Source: Adiantum capillus-veneris
Lineage: Eukaryota; Streptophyta; Polypodiopsida; Polypodiales; Pteridaceae
Assembly (NCBI GenBank): GCA_014529385.2
Contig: CM043944.1
Location: 180,627,740 to 180,691,739, forward strand
Direction: 5' to 3'
Length of the DNA stretch: 64,000 bases
Shown: one piece after another, positions 57,796 through 64,000 of the stretch
Position numbering within the stretch: the first letter of the stretch is position 1
How the letters are laid out: every line of letters starts with the position of its first letter
Program-made: the position numbers and the translations under genes
Notes under the pieces: model-generated
The model's database searches: none
Told to the model about the DNA's origin: nothing
The model's input: only the letters and a program-made list of their open reading frames with translations

Positions 57796-57899
57796 CTACA
57801 TAGAAAATTCATGGAGACACTTTTGATTACGAGCTAATCGATAGCCTTTACACCTCTTTATTGAACCTTTGTATTCATTATTGTATTTGATAGGATACG

Positions 57900-57995
57900 A
57901 GTACTGTAACTCCTCATAGAACATTCATTGTAAAAGGAGTGATGTAGCTCCTCATAAAATACTCATTGTAAAAGGAGTGATGTAGCTCCTCATGA
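57900..57995 (+). repeat. Tandem repeat, about 38-bp unit
   Basis: GTAGCTCCTCATAAAATACTC with TTGTAAAAGGAGTGAT, two full units and a part; each has CTCCT and AGGAG as short inverted arms. Confidence 0.85.
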
Positions 57996-58261
57996 ACTTT
58001 TGTATATTCAATGATTTTTATAATATAACGGTGGGTGTATATAGAGCTGTGGGTTTTTCCCTTGATCCCCCAAGGGTTTTTTCATCCATAGTAAGGGACC
58101 CTTATTTGTGCGGGGATGTTGAGATTATATGTGAAAGCTACTCAATATATGGCTTCTCTATATATGGCACCCAGGTCCCCTCTATATATACATCATCTCA
58201 TGTGTGTATTCTACACACTTTGGGGTTCTATTTCTGTGCACTCTCTCTCTCTCTCTCAACA
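57996..58261 (+). repeat. Copia-like LTR end, probably truncated
   Basis: GGGTTTTTCCCTTGATCC and AAGGGTTTTTTCATCC near 58,050-58,086 are typical of copia LTR R regions. Three TATATATG/TATATATA boxes lie at 58,147-58,190, and a CT run precedes the end CAACA at 58,261. TTACA (58,262-58,266) then joins E1 gag sequence, where the other E1 copy has TTATA, so these five bases look like a target duplication. The 5' end and its duplication were not found. Confidence 0.5.
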
Positions 58262-58266
58262 TTACA

Positions 58267-60540
58267 GGCACTGCATTATGTCCTGGATACGGAAGTTATT
58301 GTTCCAACACAGGTTGAGGTCTTTCCATACCCATTGGTGGTCTTTGAGCTTGGGCCATATTAGGCTGATATCTGTACATGGGTTGTTCTTATGGCCTCAT
58401 GGGTACGTACTGAACATTCCCATCATACTTTGGTGTGAAGTAGCACTGGTGGGTCTCATGGTTGGTCCATTTACCCTCGATTGCAAACCATTTTTGTTGC
58501 CTAGTTGGTTGTCCCTATTGAGGTATTTGTTGTCCTGGTCCCCTCATAGGTTCTTTTTGCATGTTGTTCATCATGTCGTTCATCCTTTTAACACTAGAAT
58601 GGTAACATGGCACTTTTATGTCCTTGGACACTTTTGTGTCTTGTTAAGTGACCATTTTTCTTGAATTATTTGAAGAGTATGAAAATGGATTTCTAGGTGC
58701 TATATATCCACAAAGTTGCCTTATGAGCTGAAAAAAACTTAGCATTTTTTTTGATCGATCTCACCATTAACCTTACTCTTGCACAACATTTTTGAACCTA
58801 AACTGTATGAAAAAACGAGTCCTGTTTTTGGTCTTTTTTTAATTTTTGGCAACTATACCACTCTAAACTTCATGTTTGTGAGGTTTAGATGGCTAGAGGT
58901 TAGGCCTTCATAGTTCTCAACATGTTTTGATGCTTGTAGGGAGAGCTAAGTGTTAAAATTGAAAGTTATGACCAATTTAGAAGAATTGCATAATCCTGTT
59001 TTTTGGCCAAAATTAGCACTTTTAGGATTTTTTTGGGGGCTTTCTTGATATCCAAATTCAATTTTGATTGTGTAAGTGTAATATATAACATAAAGCTAAT
59101 CTATATTGAGTTTTGGGGGACCTAATATGCTATATAGCATAGTATATGATGATGGTTGAGTTTTTTGATTGCTGAAGAATACGATACATTTTAGAGTAGC
59201 AAGTATAAATTTCTCAATATTGCTAGTTTCTTAGGCCAATTGTGTGTATTTTGTAGTTAGTAACCATATCTAATCATAGACTAAAAACTTGGCTAGATAT
59301 TGAATAGTTTCTATGGGTTTCTAGAGGTCATAATGCTAAACCCAGTTTTTTCATGTTTGCTGTATTTAGCACTTTATCATTGCCCCCAAGGTTCCAATTG
59401 TAAGAGATCCATTATCCTTTTGACATGCTCTATGGCTCCTTTTGAATCCAAAGGCCCAAAGGGAACTAAGAAAACATGTATATAGTATCTGTATTGAGCG
59501 TGACTATAGAAACTTTGATGATAGGTCCGTAGAATGGCAAAAATGCAACTTTTTTGTACCTTTTTTTTGCCCAAAAAAAAATTAGTGAGGTAAAAGTAAC
59601 CATATGTTTTGGTCACCAACCCATTGAAGTTAACGGGGCATTTTATCTCATGTCCTACAAAAATCCTCACTCTTATTTATATGCAATCAACCGTAAGAAA
59701 TTGCTGTTTTGGGAAAAATGCACTGGTCCATCAACTTTGGAGGCTTGTAGTGACCAAGGGATGAGAAAAATTACAAGTTTCTTATTTTTTCCATATGTAG
59801 TAGTTATTGAACTATAAGCTCATGAAAGGATTTTTCAAAATGAGTGGATCTACTATGGTTTTGGAATTTTTTCCCAAAACCCTGAAAGGACACTTTTATG
59901 TCCTGTTAGGTTACCATTCTAGTGTTAAGCATATCTTCTATGGCTGAGAGTGGTACTGCAGCAGTCGTTCCCACTTGTGCTGGTTTAGTGGATGTTGTTT
60001 TGTCACTTTGGTTATCCTGGGACATCTTCTTCGTTGAAAATATCAATTGTCTCCTGAGTTAATAGCATCTGACACACACTCTTCTAGGGTTGTATGCTTT
60101 TTACTATAGAGTATAGCATGAAGTTATTTGTTTAGCAATCCTTCTAGAAACAAGGATACGAGTTGTTCTTCTGGAGGTATCTCTAGTCATGGGAATCTGG
60201 CAATGTATTGTTTCATTCAAGTTGCACAATCCCTAACAGACTCACCATGTTTCTGTTTAAATCTGTATATTTGAGCTACCGTATTGTGTTTGATCCCTGT
60301 TTTGAAACATGCAGCTAGAAATCCTTGAGCTAATGTGTTCAAGTCCATGATTGACCTCGGTGGAATGTTTTGGAACCATGTCACAACTTTTCCTTCTAAT
60401 GTCATTCCAAACCCCTCAAATTGAGTATGGAAATCAAATATACGCTTTGCTCTTAGCACTTGCTTAAAGCTTGCTAAGTGGTCATATGGATCCCCTGATC
60501 CACTGTATTTTCTGACCCATTTTTAAAAATCAACTGGTCT
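58267..60540 (-). pseudogene. gag: Second E1 copy: gag, split by a TTAA element
   Basis: Reverse complement of 9290-10,220 of E1, running from GGCACTGCATTATG at 58,267 to the gag start near 60,540. Readable blocks on the minus strand include DPYDHLASFKQVLRAKRIFD, TQFEGFGMTLEGKVVTWFQ, DLNTLAQGFLAACFKTG and EQLVSLFLEGLLNKQLHAIL. The 58,592-59,924 element interrupts it at a TTAA. The gag C-terminus, zinc knuckles, protease and 3' end of E1 are missing because the copia-like LTR ends at 58,261. Stops and frameshifts throughout. Confidence 0.9.
58592..59924. mobile_element. Non-autonomous TTAA-target DNA transposon, piggyBac-like ends
   Basis: 1,333 bp. Both ends begin CACTAGAATGGTAAC (perfect 15-bp inverted repeat) and both are flanked by TTAA (58,588-58,591 and 59,925-59,928). 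The uninterrupted family sequence at 9,871-9,876 has a single TTAA at the same place, so insertion duplicated TTAA. Behind the termini lie palindromic subterminal motifs (GGACACTTTTATGTCC type; two on the left, one on the right). The T. ni piggyBac end CCCTAGAAAGATA shares C-x-CTAGAA, and TTAA duplication is typical of that superfamily. No transposase is encoded; interior frames are short and unrelated. Confidence 0.75.
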
Positions 60541-61340
60541 GATACGTCTATTTGGTTCAACTCCAAGTCTTCTGGGAGTTGGTCCTGTTCTGAGTCCTTC
60601 AAACCAATCTGTTGGAAATAGTGACTCATGTAGCCCTAGACTGACCTTAGTGTCACCCGGTTTTCTACGTGATGAGGTGGTTTCTGGTTTCTTCACATTA
60701 CTCTCAGATTATCTCTCACGGTATTCATCTCTTGGATTTGTTTCTAGTCCTTGCCCCAAGATCCAATCCCTTATGGAATACCCTTGATATTTGGTTTGCT
60801 CTACCTCCTCAGGAGTCATTATAACAAAGTTGCTATTATAACAATCCCTAAACAGGTAGGTTGGTAGGTCAGCTGATCCCTTATCTTCGATCTTGAAGAT
60901 ATAGATGATCTTCTTGGCCGTTAGTTGTCCTGGTTTGGCATGCAAAGTCCACAAAAGATCTTTTATGTTTCTATCTTCCCAACAATAGATCCCGATCATA
61001 GGATTATCCGTACTACGACATTTCAAAGGCTTCAAATCTACTTGATCGTATCCCTCGAATTCTAAAATTGGTGGTCCTTCTTTTGCTGACATATCTGGGA
61101 TTATGGTGTTCACTTCTAAACCTCATTTGTCTACCACATCAGGGTTTTCGGCTTGTACATACTGAGTTTCGTTTATGTCCATGTACATTTTTCCCTGTTT
61201 GTTTTCCCTAACCTCTTCTTCAAACTCAATACCATGGTCATCAATGCAAATAGCATACTCCCCGTTAGAGTCTAAGTAAACTTGCGCTCCATGGCGGCTA
61301 GTCTTGTAAAAAGATAGTATATGCTTATAGCGCATTGTCG
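60541..61340 (-). pseudogene. Second E1 copy: ORF1
   Basis: Minus frames 61,123-61,335 and 60,709-61,113 parallel E1 ORF1: YKHILSFYKTSRHGAQVYLD, EYAICIDDHGIEFEEEV, NTIIPDMSAKEG, then IGIYCWEDRNIKDLLWTL, DLPTYLFRDCYNSNF and YQGYSIRDWILGQGLET. Better preserved in the middle than 8358-9272 and without its triplication. Ends at a stop at about 60,709 with continuing homology. Confidence 0.85.
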
Positions 61341-62207
61341 TTCCAATTTTTGAGTGAGTAGAGTAAGAAGAAATTTGGATGTTGAATCTGAAAAAGTGTC
61401 TGAAACTTCTTCAAGAATTGTGTGCTAGAAATTTCCTTGATTCACGCTTTCTTCAGTGGATACTCTACTGGAGGTTTCTCCAAGTATGCCTTGATTTTTA
61501 GTACACGACGAGATCTAAGGTTCTTATAGACTTACGAAGCCCTGGATAGAGTACTCACCTTTGAATTGACTTGTTTTCAATTTCCACTTGATTCGATTGC
61601 AACTTTCTGTCAAGCCACTGATTCCTCCTTCACAACTTGATTCTTGTACAAATTTGATCAAGTTAGCTATCCTTCTATAAAGACAATAGAGTTTTTGATA
61701 ACTCTTGTGATTGGTCTCTGTGTATACTTCAAATCAAGCTATGGGAGTCAAAATTTTTAGATTTGAGTTTAGCAAAAAATCAAAGGTTTAATCTACAACC
61801 TGGAAACTAAGTGAACATGTACCAATTTTGATCCGATTGAACCCAAAATTGCCTGGTGGCTTTATATTATGTTGGTCTAACACTGTATAAGTTCAAAAGT
61901 CGAAATTGATGTCTCTGGATAGCAGAAGTAGATAATCGTGATTATTTACTTTTATCAATTTTTTACACTCTCTGTATTGGTTTGGCAAGTATACAACTTG
62001 TTTAAGTCACAAGACTAGTTTCAACAAGGTTGGACAAAATCTGATCAAGTTTATCAATTGTTTTGTGTTCACAGACTCTGATTTCGAGAATCTGGCTTAA
62101 GTCTCACTTTTGGGATCTAAATTTCACCAAAATTGATTTGTGAGCTCTACTTGATGTGCTTGACCTTCTGGTGTACTGATATTTTTACAAACTTTTTGTC
62201 CCAACTG
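61341..62207 (-). other. Second E1 copy: leader, truncated
   Basis: Reverse-complement match to about 7,470-8,357 of the E1 leader. It includes a palindrome at 61,928-61,949 (GTAGATAATC-GT-GATTATTTAC, one mismatch), equivalent to palindrome 4. Homology ends at about 62,207 where an R2 LTR begins, so the E1 LTR of this copy is gone. Confidence 0.8.
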
Positions 62208-62883
62208 TGTCAAGCCACTAAAGACTGGAGCCAACTTGCAGATCCCGGTTGAGGTGCTTAAACCCTAGAAGAAGAAGAAGCACAATCAGCAAGAAAATAA
62301 GAAGCAGTAAAAGAAGTTTTACCTACTTGCAAAGTCTTGCCAAATGACCTATTTTTAAAGACGAGTTCCCATCAACTTACGAGACCCTGCTCGATGTGTC
62401 CTAGGGGACATAAACCCATTAAAATAAAGCTGGACCAACACACACACTCAATCGTGCAGAGCATGATGATGTGACAACAATATGGACACTCTAGATTTCA
62501 CGCTGACATGTTGACGTGAAAGTTGTACGGATTTCCGCAAAACACAATGGTAGCTTTTGGACGAGTTGCTTTTAGAGTTTGATGCTTATCATGTAACTGC
62601 TTTTGAGAGGCCAAGGGCCTTCAAATATGAGACAAGGGATCATTCTGTGGAAAGTTTCTGTGTAAAGGTGCAGAGGATGGAGTACCGGTAATGTACAGAG
62701 TTCAAGCAATATAAAGAAATAACGAAAGGGCGTCAGCGTTTGGGGCCACTGCTCTCTTAGGGTGGAACTCTACCACTCCTTGTCTCGTGTCGTGCATCTC
62801 TTTCAATTCAATTATGATTTGAAGTGCTTAAAGTTTTTTAGACTACTCTTTCCATCATCACATCGTGCCATCCCTGTGTGACA
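62208..62883 (+). repeat. R2 LTR (solo or truncated)
   Basis: 676 bp, TGTCAAGCCACTAAAG...CTGTGTGACA. Same family as 39,722-40,391 by shared order of blocks (GACGAGTTCCCATCAACTTA, ACACACAC, GGAGTACCGG, TATAAAGAAATA at 62,710, GGTGGAACTC, TTGAAGTGCTTAAA). No primer site follows and no clear target duplication flanks it, so it is a solo LTR or a recombined edge. Confidence 0.75.
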
Positions 62884-64000
62884 GCATGCTCTATTTGTAG
62901 AGAGATTCCACACAAACAACTTACTCTATGTGATCTCCTTCACTCTAAGTAGTGGATTTTTCATGACTCTTTCCATGATTCTTACTTTGCAAGCCAACAT
63001 TCAGAGGTTTTATAGAGCTATGCATACTCCAAGACATGATATGCAACTTTTCCTCCATGCTTTGCTGTCTCATTGAATCTCAAGAGGGGATAGGATAAAC
63101 AAAGATTTCCCTTCCATACAGAGAGAGATCAATCGGGTCTACAATGCGTGCAATCAAGTATTTTGTAGGGGTATTGCACAAGAAGCTAGATCAGGTGCCA
63201 ATTGATGCTTTGTATTTCTATGAGCACTAGTTTGAAGGAGAGATAGTCAAGCTAAAGGTTTTACAAACTAGAGGTCTAGTCTGGCACTTCAAGACAAGGC
63301 CAGTGACTCTAGACATGTGTCTGCAATTGATGGCTCCTTTATCCTTGGATGAGTTGAGAGATGGTGTGCAAAGTTTTACGCATTCCTCTTTTTTCTTCCA
63401 AGGAAGAAGGTTCTTCTTTTAGTTAATAAAATTTCCCAATGGGCTACAAATTGTCCCTGTTAAAGAGGGCTACGTAAAAATGTAGGGAGACACTCCCATG
63501 AAAAGGTAAAATATATACAATGATGGCCAAATTAGGAAGTCGGAGGAGGAAATAAACACATCGGTCTATGGTATTTCCATCTAGTCATGCCATGAACCAT
63601 GGTGAAAGAGGGCCCTGGTTGCCAAAGTCGCAAGAAGGCCTTGTGTTGTTTTCAGATGCAGTCAAAGCTTCATGAAGTCTCTTAAACTTGCCCTAAGTGT
63701 ATGGATTAGCTCCAGCCAGATGGCACATACTATCTCTGCTGGTGGCCAAGTCAAGCCTTGAAGATGCTAAAGCAATGGCCTCTCTAGATTAACCACAATG
63801 TCTGGTTGTTGATCATAAATGAGCTTCCAACAACTCTCTATTTTTTGTTCCAATCCTAAGGTACAAGCTCTATGGTAGGTTGAAGTGTATGTCGGCCCTC
63901 TTATATCACGATCATCCTACTGCTCAATGAAATGATCTCAAAGCAAATTGTTGGGATTGTGGGAGGGGACCAAACTGCAACACTATGTGTACTAGCTAGC
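62884..64000. other. Right-hand end, decayed ORF trace
   Basis: A plus-strand frame from ATG 63,144 to 63,420 with one internal stop (near 63,228) reads YFVGVLHKKLDQVPIDALYF, then LKVLQTRGLVWHFKTRPVTL and CLQLMAPLSLDELRDGVQSF. It looks protein-like but I do not recognise it; it could be an old transposon ORF. The rest is non-coding as far as I can see. Confidence 0.35.

Noticed and set aside
59377-59817. Frames inside the TTAA element as a transposase
   Set aside because: Both strands give fewer than 100 codons with no acidic catalytic pattern or Cys-rich tail of piggyBac transposases; called non-autonomous instead.
62208-62883. 5' LTR of a full downstream element
   Set aside because: No primer binding site or gag follows 62,883, unlike the equivalent LTR at 39,722-40,391.

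Overview
This is nuclear DNA from a plant with a large, repeat-swollen genome. Nearly all of it is decayed transposable elements, many nested in or truncated by one another. I found no intact host gene, tRNA, rRNA or CRISPR array. A land plant is indicated by chromodomain Ty3/gypsy and Ty1/copia elements with tRNA-iMet and tRNA-Asp primer sites, a plant-type LINE, and a plant DBP2-like DEAD-box helicase fragment. The age and nesting of the elements, an unusual gypsy pol and a TTAA-flanked DNA transposon make a non-flowering vascular plant (fern or gymnosperm) my guess, but the species cannot be fixed from the sequence.

Layout. 1.4-4.5 kb: decayed gag/protease fragment (minus). 5.34-13.73 kb: complete old LTR element 'E1' (plus) with both LTRs, tRNA-Asp PBS and PPT. 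It encodes gag and protease plus two unrecognised domains, with no reverse transcriptase or integrase in this copy; its leader carries four evenly spaced palindromes. 17.9-21.37 kb: 'family F' element (minus) with LTR, tRNA-Asp PBS and a coiled-coil ORF. 21.4-23.3 kb: gag element without visible pol (minus). 24.5-25.24 kb: two head-to-head LTR pieces ('R2'). 25.26-27.3 kb: LINE (minus). 27.67-33.45 kb: chromovirus 'G1' (plus), with a 5' LTR carrying four ATTGG/CCAAT dyads, cut off inside integrase. 34.22-39.29 kb: complete copia element with a perfect ATTTG target duplication, inserted in the gag of a minus-strand gypsy element whose R2-type LTR is at 39.72-40.39 kb. 40.97-44.69 kb: inverted decayed copy of G1 retaining a chromodomain. 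44.69-46.23 kb: family F 3' LTR and PPT next to a captured DEAD-box helicase fragment. 47.19-47.55 kb: CGGCCA repeats and an array of covarying stem-loops. 49.1-49.7 kb: protease fragment (minus). 50.3-57.2 kb: gypsy lineage 'C' with FLDD reverse transcriptase and D-H-G protease, apparently two partial copies sharing one LTR, with inverted leader arms. 57.2-58.26 kb: minisatellites and a copia-like LTR. 58.27-62.2 kb: inverted second copy of E1, split by a 1,333-bp TTAA-flanked element with 15-bp inverted termini resembling piggyBac. 62.2-62.88 kb: another R2 LTR.

Almost every ORF carries stops or frameshifts, so no element looks autonomous now. Because several families occur twice, one copy can be read against the other. 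This yields a natural empty site for the TTAA element and the pre-insertion gag for the copia element, and shows that the E1 domains belong to a family rather than a single locus.
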